15,574 bases of DNA from Oscillospiraceae bacterium (GCA_015063655.1 SVTU01000018.1:1-15574); one strand, 5' to 3'; counted from the first letter of the stretch, positions 1-6,771 are shown. The notes: a model not told the origin generated them from the sequence alone. Translations and numbers: made by a program.

Positions 1-283
1 CGGTCAAATACCCGAGGAGCTTGGCAGCTCGCAAGCGCCGCTCGCCTGCGATCAACTCGTATTCATAAATGTCATCGGAATCGGAGGGGCGAACGGTGAG
101 AGGTTGTAGAATGCCGTAGCGTCTGATTGAATCGGCAAGACGAATAATGGCATTGTTGTCAAATTCTGCCCTTGGCTGTGCTCGGTTGGGTCGGATGGCG
201 TCGGCTCTGATCTGGAGCACGGATTGTGCGTTCGTCGTTTCTGTTTCTTGCTTACTGCGCCAAAGTGTGCGTAAATCGGTCAT
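1..283 (-). CDS. ParB/Noc-family DNA-binding protein, N-terminal part (cut by window edge)
   Basis: This is the N-terminal 94 residues of a ParB/Spo0J/Noc-type chromosome segregation protein; the rest lies beyond base 1. The visible part is a short variable N-terminus, then the ParB nuclease-like CTP-binding domain. It shows RPNRAQPRAEF (about residues 32-42), LADSIRRYGILQPLTVRP (about 49-66) and the hallmark ELIAGERRLRAAK (about 75-87), where GERR contacts the nucleotide in known ParB-CTP structures. The ATG at 283 has an AAAGGAG ribosome binding site 8 bases upstream. It lies directly downstream of rsmG, the place held by noc in Bacillus subtilis, whereas parB normally follows parA. The helix-turn-helix that would separate Noc from ParB is not visible. 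The nearby parS sites and the lack of any Noc-type site (ATTTCCCGGGAAAT) lean towards ParB, but I cannot decide. It probably has its own promoter, since rsmG ends in a terminator. Confidence 0.93.
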   Translation of the reverse strand, partial: MTDLRTLWRSKQETETTNAQSVLQIRADAIRPNRAQPRAEFDNNAIIRLADSIRRYGILQPLTVRPSDSDDIYEYELIAGERRLRAAKLLGYLT

Positions 284-300
284 GTTTTGCTTCTCCTTTG

Positions 301-316
301 TGTTTCACGTGAAACG
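301..316. promoter_or_regulatory. parS centromere site in the leader of the ParB-family gene
   Basis: TGTTTCACGTGAAACG contains the perfect 14-base palindrome GTTTCACGTGAAAC and matches the Spo0J/ParB consensus TGTTTCACGTGAAACA at 15 of 16 positions. ParB dimers load here and spread along DNA in a CTP-dependent way. The site lies 17 bases upstream of the ParB-family start codon and just downstream of the likely -10 element, so bound ParB could also affect transcription of this gene. Confidence 0.92.
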
Positions 317-326
317 TTTTTGATTT

Positions 327-332
327 ATCATA
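327..332 (-). promoter_or_regulatory. Candidate extended -10 promoter for the ParB-family gene
   Basis: On the minus strand TATGAT is preceded by TGG, an extended -10 element. I find no good -35 hexamer at 16-18 bases. Transcription would begin near base 320, just before the parS site. An independent promoter is expected because rsmG upstream ends in a strong hairpin. Confidence 0.4.
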
Positions 333-359
333 CCACATGGCTTGCGTAAGAAATGTCGG

Positions 360-388
360 AAAACAAATGGAAATTTTGCATTTGTTTT
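360..388. repeat. AT-rich inverted repeat between rsmG and the ParB gene
   Basis: AAAACAAATG at 360-369 is exactly complementary to CATTTGTTTT at 379-388, with a 9-base loop. The stem is almost pure A/T, so it would be weak in RNA. It lies upstream of the ParB-gene promoter and could be a protein-binding site or a decayed terminator. The function is unknown. Confidence 0.5.
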
Positions 389-414
389 GCAATATATGAT
401 CGAATGGCAAAGAG

Positions 415-438
415 AAAAGCCGCTTTACAGCGGCTTTT
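415..438 (-). terminator. Intrinsic terminator overlapping the rsmG stop codon
   Basis: AAAAGCCGC and GCGGCTTTT form a perfect 9-base-pair stem around a 6-base loop, with a T-rich tail on the minus strand. The rsmG stop codon (425-427) lies inside the hairpin loop, so the last codons of rsmG double as terminator stem. Confidence 0.75.
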
Positions 439-1162
439 TGGATAATTGCGAGAAATTTCTTGGCAAGTTTCTTGGCGTGTGCGCGGTCTTCTTGACAGAT
501 ATGATGTGCCGTACGTCGGCCAGTGCGCTTGATGGCATGTAAAGAGAAAAGGGGATATCACTTGTTTCGCATCCGCCGCATGTCTCGATGGCGGATGCTG
601 CGGAGGAGAGCTCTTGCAAAGCCAGGGGGCCTTTCATGGCGAGGAACAGGCCGTCTAACCTGACAAAGGGCATGCATAGCTCGCATAACACGGGGAGAGA
701 AGCAACGGCTCTTGCGGTTGCCACGTCGTATTGCTCTCGGTGTTCGGCACTTCTTCCTGCTTCCTCGGCTCTTGCTGTGATAGCGGTTAGACGGTCGAGC
801 GAAAGCAGTCTTGCTGTATCGCTGACGTATTGAATTCGTTTTCCTGTGCTGTCTATGGCGGTTATGGAAAGATCGGGGCGAAAAATGGCCGTAGGGAGGC
901 TTGGAAAGCCTGCTCCACACCCAACGTCGATGACTTTGGCATTCTGCGGAAGGAGCGGGAGCAGAGAGGCGCAGTCGACGTAGTGCTTATAGATCACGTC
1001 AATAGGGTCTTTGATGGCGGTCAGGTTCATGTGTTGATTGACGTCCAGCATGCGTTCGGTCAGCAAAAAGAGCTTATATAGCTGTTCCTCTGTTGGCGCA
1101 GGGAGCATGGGGTGCTCATCGAATGCTTTGGCACACTGCGCCATAAAATCGGTTTGGTTCAT
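425..1162 (-). CDS. rsmG: 16S rRNA (guanine-527-N7)-methyltransferase RsmG (GidB)
   Basis: RsmG uses S-adenosylmethionine to methylate N7 of G527 in the 530 loop of 16S rRNA; in other bacteria its loss gives low-level streptomycin resistance. The 245-residue product has family length. It shows MNLTAI (about residues 45-50), the SAM-binding glycine loop VIDVGCGAGFPSLP (77-90), the acidic motif DSTGKRI (104-110) and the downstream YDVATARAVASL segment typical of GidB. The ATG at 1162 lies only 9 bases from the mnmG stop codon, so the two are co-transcribed from the mnmG promoter. The C-terminus (TPRNLPRNFSQLSKKPL) is basic and its final codons lie in a terminator hairpin. The mnmG-rsmG-ParB-family order is conserved near oriC in many Bacillota. 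Confidence 0.97.
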   Translation of the reverse strand: MNQTDFMAQCAKAFDEHPMLPAPTEEQLYKLFLLTERMLDVNQHMNLTAIKDPIDVIYKHYVDCASLLPLLPQNAKVIDVGCGAGFPSLPTAIFRPDLSITAIDSTGKRIQYVSDTARLLSLDRLTAITARAEEAGRSAEHREQYDVATARAVASLPVLCELCMPFVRLDGLFLAMKGPLALQELSSAASAIETCGGCETSDIPFSLYMPSSALADVRHIISVKKTAHTPRNLPRNFSQLSKKPL

Positions 1163-1171
1163 ATTATATCC

Positions 1172-3034
1172 TCATTTTATTCCAAGATAGATCAATAAAA
1201 CGCTGATGTCGGCAGGGTTAACACCGCTGATGCGGGAAGCTTGCCCAATGCTTCTTGGCCTGATCTTAGCAAGCTTTTGTGCCGCTTCGATGCGAAGTCC
1301 CTTAATACATTCATAGCAAATATCCTCGGGAAGCAGTTTTTCTTCCAGCTTGCTTTGCCTGCGCACCTCGGCAAGCTGTCTTTTGACGTATCCTGCGTAT
1401 TTGATATTGGTTTCAACCGTCAGTGTAATACGCTTCGGCAGTGTTTCACGTGAAACATCGATTGGTGCAAGTGCTTCATAGGTGATGGCGGGTCGTCGCA
1501 ACAGATCGGCGAGCGAAGCTCCGCTGTTAACGTTCGCTTCACCAAGCGTATCCAAAAGCGGATTGATCACGGAAGGGGAGAGGTAGGTGCTCTCCAAGCG
1601 TTCCGTTTCTGCTTTGATCTTTTCTTGCTTTTGCAAAAATGCCTGATACTGCCCCTCTGTGACAAGTCCTGCACGGAAGCCGATCTCGGTCAATCGCTCA
1701 TCGGCATTGTCCTGGCGCAACAGCAGGCGGTATTCGGAGCGCGATGTCATCATGCGGTAGGGCTCGTTCGTCCCCTTGGTAACAAGATCGTCAATGAGTG
1801 TTCCGATATAGCTTTCCGAACGGAGCGGAACGAAGGCAGGCAAGCCCCTGAGCGAAAGTGAGGCGTTAAGTCCTGCCACAAGGCCTTGTGCGGCTGCTTC
1901 CTCGTAACCCGAGGTTCCATTGAACTGACCTGCGCCGTACAAGCCACGAATTTCCTTGAATTCCAGGGTGGGAAGAAGCCGAAGCGGGTCTGCGCAATCG
2001 TATTCGATGGCGTAGGCGTATCGCATGATCTGTGCATGCTCAAAGCCCGTCAGCGTTGAAAGCATGCTGTGCTGAACGTCGGTAGGCAACGACGTGGAAA
2101 AGCCTTGAATATACATCTCCTCGGTGTCTGCCCCCATAGGCTCTAAAAACAGCTGATGGCGTTCCTTGTCGGCGAAGCGGACGAGCTTATCCTCGATTGA
2201 GGGGCAGTAGCGTGGTCCTGTTCCGTGAATTTGCCCCGAATACATGGCGGAGCGGTGAATATTGTCCCGAATGACCTTGTGCGTTTCGGCGTTGGTGTAT
2301 ACGATATGGCAGGGAAGGGAAGGGCGTGCGGCGGCATCCTCCTCCGAGTTGGCATAATGATACGGAATGGGATTGTCCTCTCCGTCCTGACGCTCTAAAC
2401 GTGAGGTATCGACGGTGCGCCGAAGCACACGGGCGGGCGTGCCCGTCTTGAAACGCATCAAACGAATGCCAAGGCTTCGCAGACAATCGGATAGGCCCTT
2501 GGCGGCAAGCATGCCGTCGGGGCCGCTTTCATAGCTCTTGTCTCCCACAAACACGCGCCCCGCAAGATACGTGCCCGAGCAAATGATCACCTTTTGGCAG
2601 GTCCATTCCTCGCCAAGCGAGGTGGTGACCGAGCAGACCTCGCCGTCCTTGACGCCAACGTCTACGATTTCAGCCTGTATGAGCCTCAAATTGGAAGAAT
2701 TTTCCAGCGTTTGCTTCATAACTCTCTGATAGGTGCGTCTGTCGGCCTGCACCCGCTTGGAGTGAACGGCCGCCCCCTTGCCGAGATTGAGCGTGCGTGA
2801 TTGCAGGGTGACGGCATCGGCCGCCCTACCCATCTCACCGCCGAGGGCATCGATCTCATACACAAGGTGGCCCTTGCCCGTCCCGCCGATGGAGGGATTG
2901 CAGGGCATATTGCCAATGGCGTCAAGCGACATGGTGAAAAGAACGGTATCGATCCCCGTTCTGGCGCAGGCGAGTGCCGCCTCAATGCCTGCGTGTCCTG
3001 CGCCGATCACGGCAACGGACGTGCTTTGCAACAT
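1172..3034 (-). CDS. mnmG: tRNA U34 carboxymethylaminomethyl synthase, FAD subunit MnmG (GidA)
   Basis: MnmG works with MnmE to place the (carboxymethyl)aminomethyl group at C5 of wobble U34 in several tRNAs, using FAD, NADH and methylene-tetrahydrofolate. The 620-residue product is full length. It has the Rossmann FAD motif VIGAGHAGIEAA (residues 9-20), NMPCNPSIGG with Cys45, the TGTPARV segment (197-203) and GPRYCPSIEDK with Cys277; both family cysteines are present. The C-terminal helical, MnmE-contacting region ends with SRISGVNPADISVLLIYLG. The ATG at 3034 has a GAGAGG-like site and a short leader after a consensus promoter. Codons 526-531 (VSRET) are written with a perfect parS sequence. 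mnmE is not adjacent: the upstream neighbour is a divergent HAD phosphatase gene. Confidence 0.98.
   Translation of the reverse strand: MLQSTSVAVIGAGHAGIEAALACARTGIDTVLFTMSLDAIGNMPCNPSIGGTGKGHLVYEIDALGGEMGRAADAVTLQSRTLNLGKGAAVHSKRVQADRRTYQRVMKQTLENSSNLRLIQAEIVDVGVKDGEVCSVTTSLGEEWTCQKVIICSGTYLAGRVFVGDKSYESGPDGMLAAKGLSDCLRSLGIRLMRFKTGTPARVLRRTVDTSRLERQDGEDNPIPYHYANSEEDAAARPSLPCHIVYTNAETHKVIRDNIHRSAMYSGQIHGTGPRYCPSIEDKLVRFADKERHQLFLEPMGADTEEMYIQGFSTSLPTDVQHSMLSTLTGFEHAQIMRYAYAIEYDCADPLRLLPTLEFKEIRGLYGAGQFNGTSGYEEAAAQGLVAGLNASLSLRGLPAFVPLRSESYIGTLIDDLVTKGTNEPYRMMTSRSEYRLLLRQDNADERLTEIGFRAGLVTEGQYQAFLQKQEKIKAETERLESTYLSPSVINPLLDTLGEANVNSGASLADLLRRPAITYEALAPIDVSRETLPKRITLTVETNIKYAGYVKRQLAEVRRQSKLEEKLLPEDICYECIKGLRIEAAQKLAKIRPRSIGQASRISGVNPADISVLLIYLGIK
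1442..1457. promoter_or_regulatory. Perfect parS centromere site inside mnmG
   Basis: TGTTTCACGTGAAACA matches the ParB/Spo0J parS consensus at all 16 positions. It lies within mnmG and is read there as Val-Ser-Arg-Glu-Thr. With the site at 301 it makes a pair 1.14 kb apart, placing this region in the origin domain bound by ParB and condensin. Confidence 0.95.
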
Positions 3035-3072
3035 AGTATAGCCTCTCGTATCATAGATTTCTTTTGTACCAT

Positions 3073-3101
3073 ATTATATCACGTTCGCCGCTGTTTGTCA
3101 A
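3073..3101 (-). promoter_or_regulatory. Consensus sigma-A promoter of mnmG-rsmG
   Basis: On the minus strand TTGACA (3096-3101) and TATAAT (3073-3078) are separated by exactly 17 bases, a perfect vegetative promoter. Transcription should start near 3066 and give a leader of about 30 bases. No riboswitch fits in that space. Confidence 0.85.
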
Positions 3102-3115
3102 TCATGCCTCGTTTC

Positions 3116-3144
3116 TTGACAAAAGAAATTCCGCATGGTATACT
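3116..3144 (+). promoter_or_regulatory. Sigma-A promoter of the HAD phosphatase gene
   Basis: TTGACA (3116-3121) and TATACT (3139-3144) are 17 bases apart, and TGG before the -10 makes it an extended -10 element. It is back to back with the mnmG promoter; the two -35 hexamers are 14 bases apart. Confidence 0.82.
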
Positions 3145-3175
3145 ATGGATAAACGGAAGGGAAGGGGGAACGTGC

Positions 3176-3991
3176 ATGCGCACCTTATATATCAGTGATC
3201 TTGACGGCACACTGCTAAGGGGCAACCGTACCCTGTCGTCCTTTACCTGTGAAGCGATTCGTGCGCTTACGGCCCGTGGTGTGCTGTTCTCGTATGCCAC
3301 GGCACGTTCCTTGTATACCGCAACGACCGTAACGGGGGGACTGACAACCTCGCTCCCCGTGGTCCTGCATAACGGCGTGTTTACCGTACAGCCGGAAACG
3401 GGGCATATTTTGCGCTCGTGCGCCTTTTCTGCCGAGGACGTGGCGACCATTCGCACGGCGGCCGATCACTTGGGCGTGACCCCCATCGTGTATACCATGA
3501 CCGAGGCGGGGGAGCGGTATTCCCTGATGCCTGAGCGCTTGACCGAGGGCGGACGGGCGTATCTTGCCATGCACGAGGGCGACCCCCGAGGCAGGGTGAC
3601 GGACAGCGCAGAAGCCCTTTGGCAGGGGCATGCGCTCTTTAATATTTTGTGTATTGACAGCGAAGAGAAGCTGTCAGCTCTTTACGGGCAATTTCGGCAT
3701 ACCTATCGGTGCGTATACCAGCGTGAGATGTATTCGGGGTATTGGTGGCTGGAGATCTTTCCCCGCTGTGCCACGAAGGCGGACGGCGTGCTTGACCTCA
3801 AGCAGCGCTTGGCGTGCGATCGGTTGGTGTGCTTTGGCGACGGTGTCAATGATCTACCGCTTTTTGCGGTGGCGGACGAATGCTATGCCGTGGCCAACGC
3901 CGAGCAGGAGGTGAAGGCGGCCGCCACGGCCGTTATCGGGAGCAACGAGGAGGACGGCGTGACCAGATGGCTTTTGGCGCATGCCCTATAA
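3176..3991 (+). CDS. HAD-superfamily phosphatase, Cof/subclass IIB type
   Basis: This is a 271-residue haloacid dehalogenase-fold hydrolase of the Cof type. The family dephosphorylates small cytosolic phosphates such as sugar phosphates, nucleotides and FMN or PLP precursors; the substrate cannot be read from sequence. Motif I is DLDGT (residues 8-12), with Asp8 as nucleophile and Asp10 as acid/base. Motif II is probably the Thr in SYATARS (about 40-46), and motif IV is CFGDGVNDLPLF (about 219-230), which binds Mg2+. The cap domain lies between. The reading frame stays open upstream, but the ATG at 3176 is chosen because a GAAGGGGG site precedes it, a strong promoter ends at 3144, and the protein then starts like other Cof proteins. 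It is transcribed alone and followed by a terminator. It stands where mnmE often lies. Confidence 0.93.
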   Translation: MRTLYISDLDGTLLRGNRTLSSFTCEAIRALTARGVLFSYATARSLYTATTVTGGLTTSLPVVLHNGVFTVQPETGHILRSCAFSAEDVATIRTAADHLGVTPIVYTMTEAGERYSLMPERLTEGGRAYLAMHEGDPRGRVTDSAEALWQGHALFNILCIDSEEKLSALYGQFRHTYRCVYQREMYSGYWWLEIFPRCATKADGVLDLKQRLACDRLVCFGDGVNDLPLFAVADECYAVANAEQEVKAAATAVIGSNEEDGVTRWLLAHAL

Positions 3992-3994
3992 GCG

Positions 3995-4037
3995 AAACGG
4001 GTCTGTCTCAAATTTGCCCTTGAGACAGCCCCGTTTT
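3995..4037 (+). terminator. Intrinsic terminator after the HAD gene
   Basis: AAACGGG plus CTGTCTCAA (3995-4011) pair with TTGAGACAG plus CCCGTTT (4020-4036), with one mismatch and an 8-base loop, then T-rich sequence. It separates the convergent HAD and araC-type genes and may act both ways. The inner arm CTGTCT/AGACAG and the CCCC run recur in the hairpin at 6733. Confidence 0.82.
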
Positions 4038-4107
4038 GTCGCTTTTATGATCCTTTTGAAACGTTAGCTTTTGTATGTTTTGATTTGCTTTGTTATCGGA
4101 ATTGATC

Positions 4108-4938
4108 TTATCGCAGATGCGCCAAGTCTCTCGTTTTTACCTCGCTTGGTAAGCGGCCCGTGTAACGCTTAAAGGTTTTCGTGAAGAAGGACAGATTGTC
4201 AAAGCCGCACGCTGAGGCGGCATCGCCGACCGAGCGCCCCGACAAAAGCAGCTCTGTGGCACGCACACAGCGGTATTGATGAAGATAGGAGAACAGCGTT
4301 ACGCCCATCAGCTGCTTGAAGTGTCGGCACAGCGCATATTTGTCTGTCAGCACGGCGCGGGCCACCTCATCCAGGCGGATATGCTCGGCGTAATGCTCCT
4401 GCAGGTAAACCACCGCCTGCTTCACTGCCGCAAAGTGCTTGTCTCCACCCTGCGTATCCTCTCTTTTTTGGGCATAGTCCTCAAACAGCACCACAAGGAT
4501 CTGCAGGGCCAGCGAGGTGGCACGTGCTACACGCAGGCCGTCGTCCTTGCTTTCGCAGACGTCTGCCAAGCGATGCAAAAGAGAGGAAAGCCTTTCGTCC
4601 CGAATACGGGGCGTAAAGGACACGGCGTGATGATCCAAGCCGTTTCGCACGCACAGCTCCGTATCCACGATCAGGCACAAATACGTAAGCTTGCTCTCCG
4701 TGCGGGTGTAATGAATATCGTTGGCGTTCACCAGCACAATATCATGCTTGATAAAGGGATACGCTACCCCGTTCAGAAGCACCGTCCCTTCTCCGTCAAG
4801 ACAGAGCTGCAGCTCCGGATTGTCATGCCAATTCTGCTCTCTGCTGCACGTCAGGGGCGTTCGCTCCAGATGCGGGTACAGCAAAAACGGAAGCTCGCCG
4901 AAGCCATTCTTATAGTTTTCACGCCGTATGCCGATCAT
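4108..4938 (-). CDS. AraC-family transcriptional regulator with cupin sensor domain
   Basis: This 276-residue product has the layout of sugar-responsive AraC regulators. An N-terminal cupin-like ligand/dimer domain (about residues 10-130, with NWHDNPELQLCLDGEGTVLLNG and a later NANDIHYTR) is followed by a linker. Two helix-turn-helix units lie in the last 100 residues: AEHIRLDEVARAVLTDKYALCRHFKQLMG and the AraC signature GDAASACGFDNLSFFTKTFKRYTGRLPSEV. The frame is open for 61 codons further upstream, but the ATG at 4938 has a near-ideal AAAAAGGAG 5 bases away, and the longer N-terminus would run back through the promoter. It is divergent from the YgjV-propeller gene with overlapping promoters, so it probably controls that gene. 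The inducer is unknown. Confidence 0.93.
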   Translation of the reverse strand: MIGIRRENYKNGFGELPFLLYPHLERTPLTCSREQNWHDNPELQLCLDGEGTVLLNGVAYPFIKHDIVLVNANDIHYTRTESKLTYLCLIVDTELCVRNGLDHHAVSFTPRIRDERLSSLLHRLADVCESKDDGLRVARATSLALQILVVLFEDYAQKREDTQGGDKHFAAVKQAVVYLQEHYAEHIRLDEVARAVLTDKYALCRHFKQLMGVTLFSYLHQYRCVRATELLLSGRSVGDAASACGFDNLSFFTKTFKRYTGRLPSEVKTRDLAHLR

Positions 4939-4987
4939 ACCGTCTCCTTTTTTGCAATATCGTGTTAATTTTATCCAATATACAGTA

Positions 4988-5016
4988 TTGACACCTGGTG
5001 TATCAACCAATATAAT
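4988..5016 (+). promoter_or_regulatory. Perfect sigma-A promoter of the YgjV-propeller gene with embedded operator-like repeats
   Basis: TTGACA (4988-4993) and TATAAT (5011-5016) are exactly 17 bases apart. The -35 and spacer contain the inverted repeat ACACC-T-GGTGT (4991-5001). GTATCA occurs twice, at 5000-5005 and 5018-5023, 18 bases apart. Such repeats over a consensus promoter fit repression or control by the divergent AraC-type protein, but binding is inferred. Confidence 0.8.
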
Positions 5017-5043
5017 GGTATCATAAGAAGGCCGTTTTGTCAA
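5015..5043 (-). promoter_or_regulatory. Candidate promoter of the AraC-type gene, overlapping the divergent promoter
   Basis: On the minus strand TTGACA (5038-5043) and TACCAT (5015-5020) are 17 bases apart. The -10 overlaps the plus-strand -10 at 5011-5016, so the polymerases would compete. A second weaker minus-strand option (TTGATA, 18 bases, TATATT) lies further downstream. Confidence 0.5.
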
Positions 5044-5055
5044 GGAGTTACCGAT

Positions 5056-6726
5056 ATGACCCTCGTTACTTACCTGTTTGGAGCGGGCGCTCTTGTGTCG
5101 CTGTTTATGCTGTATCAGCAAAAAACGAGACGGGGCATGCTGCTTGCCAAGCTATCGGCAGACGTGCTTTGGTCTGCTCACTATCTATGCCTCGGTGCGT
5201 TTGCGGGCATGATCCCCAATGCGGTGGGGATATTTCGAGAGTGCATATTTGTCAAACGCAAAACGAATCGTTGGGCAGCACACGCCATATGGCCCGTTTT
5301 GTTTATTCTGCTCAACTGGGGGCTTGGTCTTCGCACCTTTTCCTCTTGGTATGATCTGCTTCCCATTACCGCCTCAAGCTTTGTGACGTTGTCGCTGTGG
5401 ATCGACCGCCCACAGCTTACCAAGCTGATTTCCATTCCCGTTTCCTGTGCCTTCCTTATCTACGATCTTGTAATCGGCTCGTATATCGGGGCACTGAACG
5501 AAGGCTTAGCCATTCTGTCCATTGCTCTATTCTTTATCAGAAGCAAAAAGGAGAAACGTATGTTTAGAGAAGACATCAAGACCGATAAGCCAGAGCAGAT
5601 CACAAGCAATGCCCCCATCACCGATTATGCCGCCCATCTTTCCTATGAGGGCAATGCAAAGGCACACCGAAGGGGCGATGCCTTTGCTAAGGATATTGCC
5701 GAGCATATTCTGTCCGATTTTGAAAGGGAAGGGGACAAGATGGCGCACGTATCTACTTTTACCGTTATGGGCGGTTGCGTGTACATGTCGTATTACGCCA
5801 ACAAAAAGGAGCCGAGCGAAAACCCCAAGGACCAAACGGCAAGACTTTGCTATGCGCCGCTTGACGACCTGGAGAGCAAGACCTTTTTCGATCTGCAAAC
5901 AGCGGGCGACACCCTGGGCGGTAAGATCGTAGACCGTGTGTATGATACCATTCTCATGCCGTGGGACGAGCGCACGCTGTACGTTTTATGGACGGCACGG
6001 GTGGAGGAGAATTACTATCGCTTCTATTGCCCGTTTGATACCCACACAAAAAGCCTCGGTAAGATTGGCATCAATCGCTTTAAGGTGGGCAATGTTGTCA
6101 ACGACTTTTCCGCCACGGGTATTCGCTCCGCCCTCACGGCAGGCGGTATCCCCTACAAGAGCATGTATGCCGATATCGGCATTATGCAAAAGCTCTCTTA
6201 TCGCTTGGAAAATGGGGTCAGGTATTACTATTCGGGCGCATACAGCGGGGACTTTACGTGCTTGATCAAAAGCCGAGATCTGATCACGTGGGAATACGTC
6301 TCTGCCCCCGATTTTCCCAACGACTCCAAGTGGGAAAATGCCGTGTATGTGTGGGATGACGTTTGCTATTATTTCGTCAGACAGCATAGCGAAAATGCCA
6401 CAGGCTTTCTCACTGCCTATCATCTGGACAGCGGCACGTGGGAAAAGCCCGTGTTGATCGACGATTGCCAATCCCGTTCCGATTTTATCCGATACGGGGA
6501 CGAGCTGTATCTCTTTCATGCTCCCATCGACCGTGAGCATATCGGTGTTGTGCGAATCAACCGCCAACGGCTTGCCGACAGTGAGCTCGTGCTGTGTGCC
6601 GACATGCACGCCAGCTGCTTCTATCCCTTCGTTCAGTATTATCGAGACGGCGAGCTTGCCATGTCGTATACCGTCAACCGAGAGCATATTCGCTTGGCGA
6701 GCTTTACTTTTAAAAAATATCTGTAA
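5056..6726 (+). CDS. Fusion of YgjV-like membrane domain and glycosidase-like beta-propeller
   Basis: The 556-residue product has two parts. Residues 1-168 are hydrophobic, with about five or six membrane helices. They resemble the YgjV inner-membrane family in length and pattern, e.g. LLPITASSFVTLSLW and DLVIGSYIGALNEGLAILSI. Residues 169-556 are soluble and rich in W/Y/D strand repeats such as YYYSGAYSGDFTCLIKSRDLITWEYV and WENAVYVWDDVCYYFVR. These suit a five-bladed beta-propeller like GH43/GH32/GH130-type glycosidases, but I cannot name a family or active site. The basic stretch RSKKEKR after the last helix suggests a cytoplasmic propeller. The ATG at 5056 follows AAGGAG by 8 bases. A second strong ribosome binding site and in-frame ATG (5560) sit at the junction, so a separate propeller protein may also be made. 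The divergent AraC-type gene implies sugar-responsive control. Confidence 0.85.
   Translation: MTLVTYLFGAGALVSLFMLYQQKTRRGMLLAKLSADVLWSAHYLCLGAFAGMIPNAVGIFRECIFVKRKTNRWAAHAIWPVLFILLNWGLGLRTFSSWYDLLPITASSFVTLSLWIDRPQLTKLISIPVSCAFLIYDLVIGSYIGALNEGLAILSIALFFIRSKKEKRMFREDIKTDKPEQITSNAPITDYAAHLSYEGNAKAHRRGDAFAKDIAEHILSDFEREGDKMAHVSTFTVMGGCVYMSYYANKKEPSENPKDQTARLCYAPLDDLESKTFFDLQTAGDTLGGKIVDRVYDTILMPWDERTLYVLWTARVEENYYRFYCPFDTHTKSLGKIGINRFKVGNVVNDFSATGIRSALTAGGIPYKSMYADIGIMQKLSYRLENGVRYYYSGAYSGDFTCLIKSRDLITWEYVSAPDFPNDSKWENAVYVWDDVCYYFVRQHSENATGFLTAYHLDSGTWEKPVLIDDCQSRSDFIRYGDELYLFHAPIDREHIGVVRINRQRLADSELVLCADMHASCFYPFVQYYRDGELAMSYTVNREHIRLASFTFKKYL
5544..5562 (+). promoter_or_regulatory. Internal ribosome binding site and in-frame start at the domain junction
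   Basis: Within the fusion gene, AAAAAGGAG is followed 6 bases later by ATG at 5560, in frame at codon 169. This is exactly the boundary between the membrane part and the propeller part. The spacing and strength equal those of true starts in this window. It could produce a free 388-residue propeller, or be a relic of a former gene boundary whose stop codon was lost. Confidence 0.6.
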
Positions 6727-6732
6727 AGACTC

Positions 6733-6771
6733 AAAGGGGCTGTCTTGCGTGTGCAAGACAGCCCCTTTTTT
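6733..6771 (+). terminator. Strong bidirectional terminator between the propeller gene and mscL
   Basis: A perfect 16-base-pair stem (6733-6748 with 6753-6768) closes a GTGT loop and ends in six T. It lies between two convergent genes. Its CTGTCT...AGACAGCCCC arms are shared with the hairpin at 3995-4037. Confidence 0.92.

Noticed and set aside
2801..3175. Upstream extension of the HAD gene to a start at 2801
   Set aside because: It would run antisense through mnmG and across two promoters; the motif-bearing protein begins at 3176 with its own ribosome binding site.
4276..4968. A 230-codon plus-strand frame opposite the AraC-type gene
   Set aside because: There is no domain and no ribosome binding site, and the opposite strand encodes a clear AraC protein.
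4939..5121. Longer N-terminus for the AraC-type protein
   Set aside because: It overlaps its own promoter and the divergent gene; the ATG at 4938 has a near-ideal ribosome binding site.
5056..5559. Treating the YgjV-like part as a separate gene ending before 5560
   Set aside because: No stop codon or frameshift occurs at the junction; the frame is continuous to 6726, so one CDS is listed with an internal start noted.
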